A stretch of DNA of 64,000 bases from Raphanus sativus (GCF_000801105.2 NC_079516.1:45550908-45614907), one strand, 5' to 3'; shown: positions 13,419 through 25,460, counted from the stretch's first letter. The notes: generated by a model not told the origin, from the sequence alone. Made by a program: numbers and translations.

Positions 13419-14847
13419 TTTTTTTTTTGCAAATTTTTTTCTATTTAAAACTGAGAGTTTACAAAACATACAGCGATTTGCTAAATTATTCTTAGCATTT
13501 AGGGAATAACCAATACAAAGGAGTCGAGAACAAAAGCAAAAGAGCCCAAAAACCGCTTAGAATGAGCTTAGCCCAACCGTCTCAAGGTGCGCACATGAAC
13601 TAAGACATGATGGAGAGCTGAAGATACCCGCTTGCACCACCTGAACTAAGCCAATACTTGAGAGGACAGAAGAAGCTACCAACGCACAGAGACCAAGCAA
13701 CCCAACACTGAAGACCGAGCAACCTCTAAATGGCTCAAACCCCATTGGTTTGAATAATAGTAGCAAACCCACATCACGCAACAAAGTTTTCATTGAGAAG
13801 ATTACCTAGACAGTTAACATAACTGCTTCGTGGAGGAGATTGCACATGGATATAATGATGCATCAGAAGTGAAAACCTGAGGAAGGTCAAGATGTTGGTG
13901 GCGAGAAAAGATGCACAGGCCGCAATCACTAATCTGAACCTATCAGTGCGGCAAGAGAAGAGGCACAGACGCTGACTAGGTCACTAACTAGGACCCAAGG
14001 CAAACCCAACCGAGAATCATCCAGAGCAAAAACCCATCCCGCAACGATGACAGATAAGCCGGAGAGAGACAATGGGAAACCTTTGGCAGAAACATAACAC
14101 ATCAACAAGGTTATGGCGGCGAGAAAAGATGCACAGACCATCCCGACGGCAAGAAAAGAGCACAGATCAGGCTTGTTTTGTGGAGAAACTGACAGCAGAG
14201 ACGCTCATCTCATCCAAACTTTGCAGAATCCAGATCTACTCAATGAACACGAACACAACACGGAGGCGAGAAACAGAGAAATACGAAGGTACTGGAGAAG
14301 ACAGAGACTAGCGCATGAGACACCAAACTAAGAAGAAGAGGCTGGAAATACCGCTAAAATAGGAGAGAAACACCACCACCTCCTTGTCGAAACTTGGAAA
14401 TGGAGGAAACTCCTACGCCTGAACCGCTAGGGAGAAGCGCGAACGCTCGCTGGAGACAGAAGCTCGGAGAAGGAGACTTTAACCGAAGTCTCCAAACTCA
14501 ATCTACGAACAAATCATGGCCGGTAAGTCCTCAAATCCGGATGAATTCGAGTAGATATGAACCACCAGTCACCAGAACTAAGATCCCGACGCATATCTCA
14601 GGCTCTACCGGGAAAACAGCACCACCCTCCTCAGTTCAATGCCAAGAACACAGTCAACATAACGATACAGAGGAGAAAAGAAAAACAGAGAGGAGGGGAA
14701 GAGAAGAGCACAAGGAGAAAACGCCTAAGCCCAACTCCTCCCCGACAGAATCAATTGACGGCGGCGGTTAGGGTTTGAAGATGGTGGGGAGAGACACTAG
14801 AGAGAGTTTTCTCTCTCTCTCTCTCTCGTGTTTTTTTTTAATATCTT
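13419..14847 (-). mobile_element. L1-type non-autonomous retroposon, 1.43 kb, minus orientation
   Basis: A perfect 15 bp duplication brackets the insert. Next to the left copy is T10 on the plus strand, the poly-A tail of a minus-strand element. The opposite end starts with a CT-repeat leader (14795-14827 on plus) and AACCCTAACCGCCGCCGTC-like sequence on the minus strand, the style of plant LINE 5' leaders. The interior is far more GC-rich than the flanks, but no reverse transcriptase or endonuclease is readable. This suggests a deleted LINE or chimeric retroposon moved by L1 machinery. Reading frames of 60-125 codons inside are not convincing genes. Confidence 0.8.
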
Positions 14848-14862
14848 AGGATCTCAAATCTT
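14848..14862 (+). repeat. Target site duplication (right), 15 bp
   Basis: Exact second copy of AGGATCTCAAATCTT. Confidence 0.9.
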
Positions 14863-15325
14863 GTTTGTCAATTTCATAGTTTTCTATCGGGAGGAAATAA
14901 ATTCTACAGAGAGAGAGGGCATTGCCGGTCCTTAGCTACATAAGTGGGTGTAAAAAAAATTCTATTGTGCATTTTGTTGTATACTCATGTCCGTATAATT
15001 TTAATGGTTTTTAAAGATTTTTATTTTGTTTCAAATAAATGAAATTTTTGATTTTTTAGATAAAATTTAGTGTTACTCAAAACTTGTAATCAATTACAAA
15101 ATACTACATTTTTATTGGTTGAAATAATTTTATTTAATGTTATTTTTTTTTATTTTTTTTAATCTTTGTGAGAAAACCTTAAAAATCACTATAATAATAC
15201 AGAGGCAGTATTATTTTTCTTACATTAGCATACAATCTCTCTATTTTGAGTTAGAGTCATAAGAAAAGTTGGCAATGTTTGGACCGGTATCGAGAAAGAG
15301 GGTGTGATGATAGAGGTAGTGAGTA
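14863..15325. other. AT-rich intergenic DNA
   Basis: Nothing coding. The part 14990-15200 resembles the interior of the Stowaway-like elements (TTTGTTTCAAATAAATG, TATTGGTTGAAA), but the termini are not preserved. Confidence 0.4.
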
Positions 15326-16112
15326 TCTATCTTATTAAAACAGAAGTACACATATAGAATACCCCTTAGTTTTTAGTGTTATTTACAATTGCATGCCACT
15401 GAGAATTAAATTGAATTTCCTATTTTAGTGATTGTCTTTTTCAGTTATATTAATGTGTTTCTTTTTCTTTCCTATTTTAATGCTCGTCTTTTTCAGTTAG
15501 ATTAATGTGTTTTTTTCTTTCCTATTTTAATGTTTGTTTTTTAGTTAAATTAATGTATTTTATTTTTTTATTCTTCAACAATTAATGATATTTTAAAGTT
15601 GTTTTTTTGTCAACTTAAAGTTGTCTAAACTATTTGAAAATATAAAAAATAGTCAAAAGTAAACATATAAAATATATAAACAATAATCAAATACCAAAAA
15701 TATTTAAAATATATATTTATTCTCATCCAAATATTGAAATTCAACCTGTTTTTTTTTAATTTTTAATTTAGGTATTTTGGTCAAATTTATATGTTTTGAG
15801 AAATTTAAAGTATATATAAATTTTGAAAATTTTAAAATAATTCAAACGGGTTATCCGTATCCGAACCGAACCCGCAAATACCCGAATCAAACCGAAACCA
15901 AAATTTATAAATATTTGAATGTTGCTGAAATCTTTAAACTTAGGAATCTCAAACCCAAATAGATTTTAACCGAATCAGTGGGTATCCAAATACACATCCC
16001 TAACATAGTCAATGTAAAACGATCAAGTATTACAAATACATCATTTAGTATAAATAAATAAAAACTAAAACAAAAAATTAATACCCGTGCGGTCGCAAGG
16101 GTCAAAATCTAG
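15326..16112 (+). mobile_element. Non-autonomous Helitron, 787 bp
   Basis: It starts TCTATCTTATTAAAAC after host A (15325) and ends with a hairpin (16084-16101, 8 bp stem with one mismatch) and TCAAAATCTAG at 16112 before T. The subterminal CCGAACCGAACCCG-type text is common in Brassicaceae Helitrons. No protein coding capacity. Both ends are intact, so this is the cleanest full-length Helitron in the window. Confidence 0.8.
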
Positions 16113-18484
16113 TTTTATTCCTAAAACTAAAGTGATGACCTTTCACAATTTGTCAGCCTTTCCATGTGTGGGAAACGCATTGTGGTTTGTGGGTCGTCGC
16201 CAACATTAAAATTTCCAATTACGGTAAATCTAAAGAATAATATTAGTTATTTAGGATTTATTCTTTGCAGTACATCCACACATCTAACAGAGAATATATT
16301 GCTTTTCCTCACACTTCAAATTTGTAACCTTTATATTACCTTTATTGCAAAAGAACGTTTAGATTTAGATACAGAATAATGACATTGAAATTTCTGTCTT
16401 TCTTTAATCTTACAGATGGAAAAACACTGAACAGCGACAGATGTGATTTATGGGTGGACACTGACACTTGATATAAACAAGGTTCTTTTCTTTATACATT
16501 TCCTGAAATTTCAAGGAATTAGTTCTAAACAAAACTTAGCCAACCAGATCTATACGTGTCATCATCCTCAAAGACAGAAATGTGTAAATAAGATCTTTGA
16601 AATGAAACTTTCAAAAAAAAAAAAAATCTTTTAAGTGATTTTTTTTTCAAAAAACACTAGTTAAAAATTAAAAAGGAGAAATATCAAACTCCAACGAAAA
16701 TTTCATGATGCAAGATTTTTGTAATATTTACAGAAATTAGAGAATTTCCAAAATAACCTAAATCTGATTTTGAATTAAAACAAAATTTCTTATTCAATCA
16801 AATGAAAATAATAGAAATGGTAATATATTATAGTCACCCTTTTATTACAAAATTTAAATGAATTCTACACCATAATTATATCTTATCATTAAATTAGAAA
16901 ATTAGGAAAAATTATTTAATCAAAAGTAAGTTAGAAATTCTAGATATGTATATTTCTGAAGTATAAAAACTAAAATTTAATAAATTAATTAAGAAGGTAG
17001 TTAAAAGTTGTAATCAGTAAGTGAAATGAGTTTCTGGATTATGCAACTGCACTAGAAGTTTACTGATATATGTGATTGTTTTGTAAACTGTAAAATGGAC
17101 GCATAAGTTGTTAAGAATCTCCACTTTTTCTAATCTCTTGGAATTTAAAAACAAATTTTAGTTTATTTTTTTCATATAAAGTATATTTTGTGTTTATATT
17201 CGAAAAAAAATTAGATTCAAACATTGTGTTTGATTTGCTACTAATTTAGCTTAAAATTTCATTTTAAAAAAAATAAGTTTAAACTTACTTATCTTTTTTC
17301 CTAGATATATAGATTTTTTAAATCTGAAAATTATCCGACATAATAGATTTCTGATGAATTCTATTTAATTTAAGATCTAGTAATACGTTATGCTAAAATA
17401 GACTTTATTTTATACTTTTTCCCTCGTGTTTTATAATACTAGCCATTTATTAATATCTTTTATTTACTATGGATTTTATCAACAAACGTCATTAGTAAAC
17501 TTCATATGTGCCAACCAAATTATGTGAAACTGGAAATGAGAATTTACATCTAACTATTCAGAATCATTTAATATATATATATATATATATATAACAACAA
17601 TCTGATAAAGGTAAATTATCATCAGAAAGTTTTATTGGTAAACTAATATTTTATTGGTAACATTCTTAGACACATGATGTTCATTTTAGTTGTGTTTCAC
17701 TTATATGATATTATTAATTTTTGTTAGTTACCAAATTACTACAGTACAGTTTCATAATTACAAATAAGTTGAATCCTAATCAAACAATAAATAAGTTTTT
17801 CTAATTATAAAATATTATATATCAGATTTATAATATGTACTTAGATGTCTTTCATCCTCACAAATTTTGAAATATTTTTAGCATATATTCCGAGGGATAT
17901 TTCCCTGATGTATGATTATGTTTTCATGAATAAATATAAAGAATAATTTAATTTTCGTAACTTACTAAAAATCCAACCAAAATATGAACTAAATTTAAAA
18001 TTCAGATAAAAAAAGAAAAAGAAAAAGCTAAATTCCAAATGCCACCACTTGATACATTCGACTTCTGTTTAAATAATGGCTAGAGAAGAACATCACAATA
18101 TTGCGTTTTTCTCTTTCTTTTTTTTTTCTTTCCCGAGTGTATATATTCTCTTACAGTCGTATAATTAAAATCAACTGAAAGTAGCTAGAAATGAAATAAC
18201 TTGGCTACTGGTTTTATTTTGTTTTTTTTAAACAATGAATTATAACTAACTACAAGAATAATATCTTAGATTTATAATACAAGTGTAGGTACAACATCAC
18301 CAAAAAAAATTCTCGAAAAAAACATCACTAAATTTTAAGCAAAAAAACATTACCGAGGTACCATAGATTATCACTTTTCATGTGAATACTTGCCTCCTTC
18401 CAAAAATCTAAGCTTACATTTTATTTGAGCCAAACTAGTTTAATAACTTGATACGTATACAAATTTACTCACAGTTTTAGTGGA
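16113..18484. other. AT-rich intergenic DNA
   Basis: Long non-coding stretch with no element ends or genes that I can support. An (AT)n microsatellite occupies 17571-17593. Confidence 0.5.
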
Positions 18485-19856
18485 TGCCATCTATGTGGAC
18501 TTTATTCTACATTGCCACACTCACTCCCATCTTCATTCTAATTTAACCCACCAATCAAAAATATTATAATTTTTATTATATTTTAATAAAAAACGTGGTG
18601 AAAATCGATATTGTCCTTAATGAAACCAAGTATTTACAAGATCCAACCTAACTATTTGATCCGACCCACTATAACCCATACCCAATACGGATCCCATCAA
18701 TTAAATAATAAGTAAATGAAAAAAAAAACAAAATCCCTAATCTTTCCATCTCCTTCTTCACGAGTCTTCTTCTTCGTTCTTTTTCTCTAATGTTTTTTTA
18801 AATTTCTCAGACAACATGTTCTTTATATCTAAACTATTTTCTTTCTAAAAACAGGATCATACACCAAAAAGCTAAATCAGATCATCTTCGTCGACTCTCC
18901 CATGGCGGTTGTGGTCACAAATCAGTTTTTTTCTTTGGACAACAGTCACAGATCACAGTTCACATTATAAAATCAAAGATTTGATGTATAAACACCAATT
19001 AAAACCCATAAAAACAGAAGAATCTTTGAAGAAAATCTATGGCGGCCGCATGAAATTGCAGGCAGAACCCTAAAAATATAAAGAGATAATTACGAAATTG
19101 CCACTCATTAAAAAGAACAAAATAAAAAAAAACTGACCATGGAACCCAAGGCTGGTTTACTAAGAAACATGAACTATACCACTAGACCACATGTTACTTT
19201 TGTTAATAGCTACATAAACTAAGTTTTGTATATTTTTATTTTAATATAAATACACAAAACCAAATATCGAACCAGTAACTCTCTTGATAACAAACAAAGA
19301 ATATACCACCAAACCAAGTGCAATGTACGTTTAAACTTACATAACTATATTAAATAATGTTTATTTTATAAATAACATAAAGCCAAATCCGAACATACGT
19401 GGAGCCCCTAAAAATTTCCAAAAAAAACAGAAAATCTAATTTATTTTTGTTGAAATTAGATATTAGTAACACTGGTCATGTAGGCCGGGAATTTTTGTTT
19501 CAAGAATTTGCATTTAACATCTGTTCTTATTTTTAATTATTAAATTATACATTTAAAACATATATACCATTTAAGGAAATAATTTCTATAAATATTTTAT
19601 TAAATTTATTTTTAAAATTAACTATTGATCAAACTATTATTGAAATGCATGTTTTACTATATTTTTATTTTAAAAATATTTTTATATAACCAAAATTATA
19701 TAAATATTTTATTAAATTTATTTTGAAAATTATTGTTGATTGAAATAATATTGAAATACATATTTTGTTAACTTTTATTTTTAAAATATTATTGAAATAT
19801 TTTTTATAAATATTTTTGAAATTAATTGTTATTTTGAAAATTGGTAGTTCCTGAGG

Positions 19857-20285
19857 AACCAGTAACAAAAATTGGTTTTTGTATGTTTAAAATATGAAAG
19901 TTTGTTATTTTTAATTTGTATAGCATGGTCTTTGAAACTGGAAGTTTGTTCATTTGATTTTTTATGTGTTGTATGTTTGTGTTGAGGAAAATAATTTATA
20001 TAAATAATTTATTTTAAAATTAATTGATAATTAAATATTATTAAAATAATTTGTTTAATTTATTTTGTTATTTTAATTGGCTTTTGTATGTTTAAAATTT
20101 GAAAATTTGTTATTTTTAACTTTTATAGCACACACAGTCTTTAAAACCAGTAACAAAATTGGTTTTGTATGTTTAAAATTTGAAAGTTTGTTATTTTTAA
20201 CTTATATAGCACGGTATTTAAAACTAGAAGTTTGTTCATTTGAATTTTTATGTGTTATATTTTTAACTTATATAGCATATTAATC
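19857..20285 (+). repeat. Degenerate tandem repeat with TATGTTTAAAATTTGAAAG core
   Basis: At least three imperfect copies (from about 19857, 20080 and 20150) share an ATTGG-TTTGTATGTTTAAAAT block, then TTTGTTATTTTTAA and TATAGCA. Some copies also share GAAGTTTGTTCATTTGA. Spacing is irregular. Probably decayed transposon interior. Confidence 0.6.
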
Positions 20286-21265
20286 ATCAAGAATTTTAAG
20301 CATATTTTTAATTGTAAGCATATTAGTCATCAATAAAATTTTGATCATATATCACTTTCGTCGAAACAAAATCTTGAAAATGTGTAGTTTGGGTGATATT
20401 ATGATATTATTGTCTTTAAAATATTTTAACTATTTTCAAAATAATAAATTAGCAGTTAAAATTATTTAATAATATTAATAGTTAAGCATAAATATGACTA
20501 AATCTATAATTATGCAGAGCATAAAAAATAAACAAATTCACTTCTCAAATAATAGTATATATAGATTGTTATATATCTTATTTTAACTTTTATAATAAAC
20601 AATTATTTTAAGATAACAACACAATATAAAAGAATTATCTTATTTAAAAAATTAATAGTATTAAATTAAATTCCTTTTTCACTATATAATAAATTCACAA
20701 ATAATAATATAGATATAGATAAATTTTTATATCTTTAAAAAAATATAACAGAAAAAATTATTTTAAGATAACAACACAATATATAATAATTATCATTTTT
20801 ATTTAAACAAACATGTTTGAATGTTAAAGTGATATTTATTTTACTCTTAGTAGTACTCAAGGTAATAGTAATACTTCACTCTTCATAGTAATATTTTTGC
20901 AAATTATAACATTTTTTAGTAATACAACATCATTAAACTAAATTAATTAGTAATACCAATATATTTAGACAGTTTTAGACTGTATATAACACATTGGAAG
21001 AAAAAAATTTCAGAAAATATGTGTTTTCTGAAATTCATCTCATGATGACATTTCCATCAAGACATTAACTAGGAAGTATAAGAGTGTTTTCTATTGAAAT
21101 GAGAAATTTTCTACCAACTTGAGATTTTAATAGTATTTTATGTCTATTTTGACAAATAAACACATGCATGGACATATAATCACGTAATATACGAGATTCA
21201 TCTTTTAAAAATAAATAATAAGAATAAAATTAAGGTTTTTAGAAACATGCATAAGAAATAGTAAT

Positions 21266-21372
21266 ACAGAGTAGTTTTTCGGTAGTTCAGGGTAGTACAA
21301 AGTAGTTCCTAGTAGTTCATATTACACATAGTAGTTCTAGCAGTACTAGTAGTTCACATTACACATAATATA
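21266..21372 (+). repeat. GTAGTTC-rich short tandem array
   Basis: Several GTAGTTC / TAGTTCATATTACACATA units repeat, with a clear pair at about 21312-21335 and 21350-21370. It lies just downstream of the MuDR-N-like exon (minus strand). Confidence 0.6.
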
Positions 21373-21422
21373 TCTTTATCAGTATCCTCTCCATCAGAAA
21401 TACCAACATAGCTATCATCAGA

Positions 21423-21728
21423 TTAGATATGTAACATTGGTCTGCTGCTTTCAGGATAACCCAAAACGTCTTCATCAGTCCTAATATATGATGGTATGCT
21501 CGAATACAACACCATTGGAAAATAACTAATCTTCAGCATCCCATCTCCATTTGCCTTAATCTTTCTGCATATATTATCAACCAATTCAGAATATGTAAGC
21601 TCTTCCACATATGTTTTCATCATTAGAGTGTGAATTTGATCTTCTCCTGAGATCCACTTTATCTCAGGCCCATGCTTGATGTAACTTCCTCCATAGTCAA
21701 AACATATGACTGTAATGGGAGAAGCCAT
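21423..21728 (-). pseudogene. Orphan exon resembling MuDR N-terminal domain of a MULE transposase
   Basis: A 101-residue frame starting at ATG 21728. It reads as a small beta-rich domain beginning ITVICFDYGGSY, with a central LTYSELVDNIC helix segment and a KISYFP strand. This pattern is typical of the plant MuDR N-terminal region found at the start of MULE transposases. It ends after about 100 residues with no zinc finger or DDE domain downstream, only AT-rich DNA with stops. It is therefore a broken transposase start or an isolated exon. Family assignment rests on pattern memory, not a search. Confidence 0.45.
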
Positions 21729-22729
21729 ATAATTCCCTGAAGAAAAAAAATTATGATTAGTTAACCATTTAAAGAATCTAAGTTGTCTAAGATATTTGGT
21801 ACATAGTCGTTCCAGTAATACAAGTAATATACTTTCACTTTAGTAATACCAGTCGTTCCAGTAGTTCTTATAAATTTTTGCTTTTCTCGATTTAACACTT
21901 ATAATTGATCAAGAGGGTGTTATACAATCCATAATATCGTCTACCACTATTGTAATGCATTATTATGGTTTAAAACAGTGCAAAATAAGAAAAAATATAC
22001 AAAATTGCCCTTAAACATCCATTTTCATAACAATATACCTAAAATTTTCATTTTTACCTAAAACTTTAGTTTTTCATCAGTTTAAGTCTTTTTAATCAAC
22101 TAATAATGTGTTACACAACCCAGATTATCGTCTAACAGAATTTTCATATTTTTCTTTCTTTCAAAACCGTGTTAAAAATAGAGAACAATACAAAATCTTA
22201 TTCAAACATTATTTTAATTTTCTTTCAAAACTCTAACGATTTTTACAGCAAAATGTTGATATTTTTCGTTTCACATCATACATAAAACATAAGTAGTATA
22301 TTATTATGAGAATTTCGTGAAAAAACGTATCAATTTCCTTCAAAAAAAACCTTCAAAATCGCCAATGGATGTAAGAATATGAGAAAAATCGTTTCTGGTT
22401 GGGGAAGAGGAAACAAGATGGGAAAAAGGAGATAGAAGGCGACAGCTGTGGGAAAGAGAGAGGTGGATTGGTGTGGGGACCGCATGTTAGGTTTGAGATT
22501 TTATGAGAGAATTTATGGGGGAAATGATCGACATAAGGGGGGAAGAGAGAGAGGAGAGAGGAAAGTGGGATCTGAATTTGATTTTAATTTAAAAAATATA
22601 GTGGGTATGAAATATTAATATAATATTAAGGGTAAAAAAGAGAAGAGAAATATGAAAAAAAAATGTGGGGCAAGTAGAATTTTGGTGTGGCAAATAGAAT
22701 ACTTTTTTTCATATGTGGCTATGGAGAAT

Positions 22730-22734
22730 ACTCT
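22730..22734 (+). repeat. Target site duplication ACTCT (left, Cassandra)
   Basis: ACTCT directly precedes the TGTAAC start of the TRIM element and recurs at 23535-23539. Confidence 0.9.
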
Positions 22735-23534
22735 TGTAACATCCCGAGTTGTGATATGTGAAAAGTCTTAAGAGAATTGATTTGGCTACCTATGTCACCA
22801 AAGTTGACTTACCTTTTCCGGAACACATCCTGAAAGAACTCCAGAGTTAAGCGTGCTTGACCTGGAACAGTGGAAGGATGGGTGACCTATCGGGAAGTGA
22901 TCCGCGATAGCGTGCGAGTGAGGCCAAAGCACGGGGAAAGGTCGGATGGTGATTGCAGGGTCAGTAAACAATGATTTCGAGCCTTGGAAAATTAACGACC
23001 GACCGTCGGATGGGATGGGGCCCACGGGCCGAGTGAGCGGGCGTGGGTGGCCCATTAGCCGTGGGCGGTCGGGGCGTTACAAGTGGTATCAGAGCTGGTT
23101 AGCCGTTTCAGTTCTGACCTGAGAGGCGTCTTGAGACCTGTCGTGGGGCGCAACGAGGACGTTGCGTTCTTTGAGAGGGGGTGAATTGTAACATCCCGAG
23201 TTGTGATATGTGAAAAGTCTTAAGAGAATTGATTTGGCTACCTATGTCACCAAAGTTGACTTACCTTTTCCGGAACACATCCTGAAAGAACTCCAGAGTT
23301 AAGCGTGCTTGAGCTGGAGTAGTGGAAGGATGGGTAACCTATCGGAAAGTGATTTGCGATAGCGTGTGAGTGAGGCCAAAACACGGGGAAAGGTCGGGTG
23401 GTGATTGCAGGGTCAGTAAACAATGATTTCGAGTCTTGGAAAATTAACGACCGACCGTCGGATAGGATGGAGTCCACGGGCCGAGAGAGCGGGCGTGGGT
23501 GGCCCATTAGCCGTAGGCGGGTCGGGGCGTTACA
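22735..23534 (+). mobile_element. Cassandra-type TRIM retrotransposon with 5S rRNA-derived LTRs, 800 bp
   Basis: Two direct LTRs (22735-23081, 347 bp; 23187-23534, 348 bp) start TGTAACATCC, end GGCGTTACA and enclose only 105 bp. The internal part starts with a tRNA-Met primer site TGGTATCAGAGC (23084-23095) and ends with a purine tract GAGAGGGGGTG before the second LTR. Each LTR contains 5S rRNA-like sequence including box A AGTTAAGCGTGCTT (22845-22858) and box C AGGATGGGTGACC (22875-22887; one G-to-A change in the second LTR). This is the hallmark of Cassandra elements. The 5 bp duplication ACTCT is perfect. LTRs differ at about 16 sites plus one indel by eye, mostly C/T and G/A transitions. 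No proteins are encoded. Confidence 0.95.
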
Positions 23535-23539
23535 ACTCT
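23535..23539 (+). repeat. Target site duplication ACTCT (right, Cassandra)
   Basis: Exact match to 22730-22734. Confidence 0.9.
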
Positions 23540-23893
23540 CCCATCTATGTAGACATTTTAAAAGGTTTTAGTTTTCGTAAAAGGGCCAACTCATAAATTT
23601 TTAGTGGATGACGTCTGTGTGTATGTGTTGGTGTGGGGATCTAGAAGACGTCAAATCAAATTCACAATGGCACTAATTCTCTTAAATCCTATAAGTACAT
23701 GTTGTTCTGATTTTATGTCTTCATTAAATCAGCATTAACAAATCCGATCCCCCGGCCCAAAGCAAGCTCAAACTTGTCTATCCCCACACCAGCACGTACA
23801 CACAATCTTATCAAACACTATTTCCTTATTCTGAACGTTTAACCTTTCAAACCTATTCTTTGTTTCTTCTGAACTCTTAAAGAAGCAATCGAG
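23540..23893. other. Upstream region and 5' leader of ATC
   Basis: No gene. The 5' half may be outer MULE/TE flank: TTTTAGTGGATG near 23613 echoes the left flank at 18474. The 3' half is the presumed promoter and leader of the TFL1-like gene. No clear TATA was chosen. Confidence 0.4.
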
Positions 23894-25460
23894 ATGGCCC
23901 CGATTAATTCATCAGACCCACTTATGGTTGGAAGAGTGATCGGAGACGTTGTAGACAGTTGTTTGCATGCAGTGAAAATGACAGTGACTTATAACTGCGA
24001 CAAGCAAGTCTACAACGGCCATGAACTTTTCCCTTCTGCAGTTACAAACAAACCAAAGGTTGAAGTTCATGGTGGTGACATGAGGTCATTCTTCACTTTG
24101 GTACGCATAATGCATCATATATATATATGGCTTAATTAGTGATTTAGTTTGTTACTATAACTTTCTCCCTTTATTGCTCTTTATGTAATGCACAAACCTT
24201 TTGCCCTCTCTTGTTTTTGTAACGAGACTTACCACAAATCTAGGTGCCTTTTACGAAATACCACTTACCTGCTTATTTTTAAAAAATAACCCTAGTTTAA
24301 GATATAAACTGCCAAGTTTTTTTTAAAACTTATTTGCAAAAGCAAACAAAAAACAATAATCAGTTATTCATCGATCCTGAAAGTAATATCTGAATTTTGT
24401 TTTATGAAGAATTTTATGGTAGAGTACTTATTTTGCATACATTTTACCGTGGTGGTTCATTAAAAACTATTTCAAATTCCTTTTTCCCATATTTATTTTA
24501 GTTATCAATTTTTTCTTAAAGTTACGCTACCAGACGGCAGATTATTTGTGAGTTATGTGTTTATTTTTTGTATATATATATATATATATAGGATTTGTCA
24601 TGTGTAAAATATATATATGAATATCGATTATTCGAAACAGGTCATGACTGATCCTGATGTTCCTGGACCTAGTGATCCTTATCTGAGGGAGCATTTGCAC
24701 TGGTAAAAATATATATCCTTTCAGTTCTTTTAAGAGACATGTGATTTATCGTTTATGCATATACTATACGACATTTTTTGTAATGATCATTCTCAGGATT
24801 GTTACCGATATCCCAGGGACAACCGACGTGACATTTGGTAAGTCATATTAACTCTCGAATCAGACAAATGACATAGCATATAACTATGCATTCTATATTA
24901 GTTTCATATATGATCCAAATTTGTAACCTAATTGTTTTGTATTAGTGCGGACTAGTTACAATACCGTCTAAATTAATTTTAGTATAAAATAACTAATAGT
25001 TAGCAAAAAAAGAAAAGAAAAATAAATACATACGTAATTATGCACTCTTAATTAGTTTGATATGATCTGGACTTGTGATGTATTTGTTTGAGTTTGTGTT
25101 ACCGCCTTGTTATATAACCTGGTTTAAATTTAGAAACTGAAAGTGTGTGAGCTTTTTCTTTCTTTTTTGACATTACTGAACGTGTATGAGTTATAGACAA
25201 CACGAATAATTAGTTTCATATATGTCAACTACAAAACAGGAAATGAAATAGTAGGGTACGAGATGCCTCGCCCAAACATAGGGATCCACCGATTTGTGTA
25301 CTTGCTTTTCAAGCAGAACCGTAGGGGAAGTGTTGTTTCTGTGCCGTCTTACAGAGACCAATTCAACACTCGTATGTTTGCACACGAGAATGATCTTGGT
25401 CTACCCGTTGCAGCAGTTTTCTTCAACTGCCAGCGTGAAACCGCCGCTAGGCGCCGTTGA
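23894..25460 (+). CDS. ATC: TFL1-family floral regulator (CENTRORADIALIS homologue ATC)
   Basis: Four exons, 23894-24100, 24641-24702, 24797-24837 and 25240-25460 (207, 62, 41 and 221 bp), the canonical FT/TFL1 architecture. They give 176 residues plus stop. PEBP-fold protein that acts with FD bZIP factors and 14-3-3 proteins; TFL1-clade members repress flowering. The diagnostic position is His in the LREHLHW segment (TFL1 type; FT has Tyr). The exon 4 loop reads END before [11 protein letters not shown], with Asp as in TFL1. The [18 protein letters not shown] ligand pocket and the C-terminal QRETAARRR are intact. It is closest, from memory, to ATC (At2g27550), a mobile short-day floral inhibitor. 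Oddity: Met follows FNTR, where TFL1 has Lys and FT has Glu. Intron 1 contains a (TA)n run. Confidence 0.95.
24571..24590 (+). repeat. (TA)10 microsatellite in ATC intron 1
   Basis: Twenty bases of pure TA alternation about 50 bp before exon 2. A likely polymorphic marker. Confidence 0.9.

Larger units (their letters stand above)
18485..22734 (-). mobile_element. Candidate degenerate Mutator-like element (MULE)
   Basis: The outer right end (reverse complement of about 22640-22734) contains ATTCTATTTGCCACACC. The left edge (about 18500-18520) contains ATTCTACATTGCCACAC, giving weak terminal inverted similarity. Inside, on the minus strand, lie a CT-rich leader-like segment (22380-22560) and an exon resembling a MuDR N-terminal domain (21423-21728). 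No DDE transposase survives. The boundaries are uncertain and a 9 bp duplication was not identified. Confidence 0.3.

Noticed and set aside
13557..14141. Hydrophobic minus-strand frames of 70-78 codons
   Set aside because: Part of the retroposon interior; Leu/Ser/Val-rich composition without a recognisable domain.
14394..14778. Overlapping 73-125 codon frames on the plus strand
   Set aside because: They lie antisense in the GC-richer LINE-like leader and show only Arg/Pro/Glu-rich compositional reading.
22827..22910. A 5S rRNA gene
   Set aside because: The match is partial, sits inside an LTR with TG...CA ends, and appears in both LTRs; it is the Cassandra 5S-derived segment.
23082..23100. 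tRNA-Met gene fragment
   Set aside because: TGGTATCAGAGC is the primer binding site of the TRIM element; no tRNA body is present.
22795..23507. Two similar 86-codon minus-strand frames
   Set aside because: They are reading frames across the two Cassandra LTRs and only reflect the GC-rich LTR sequence.
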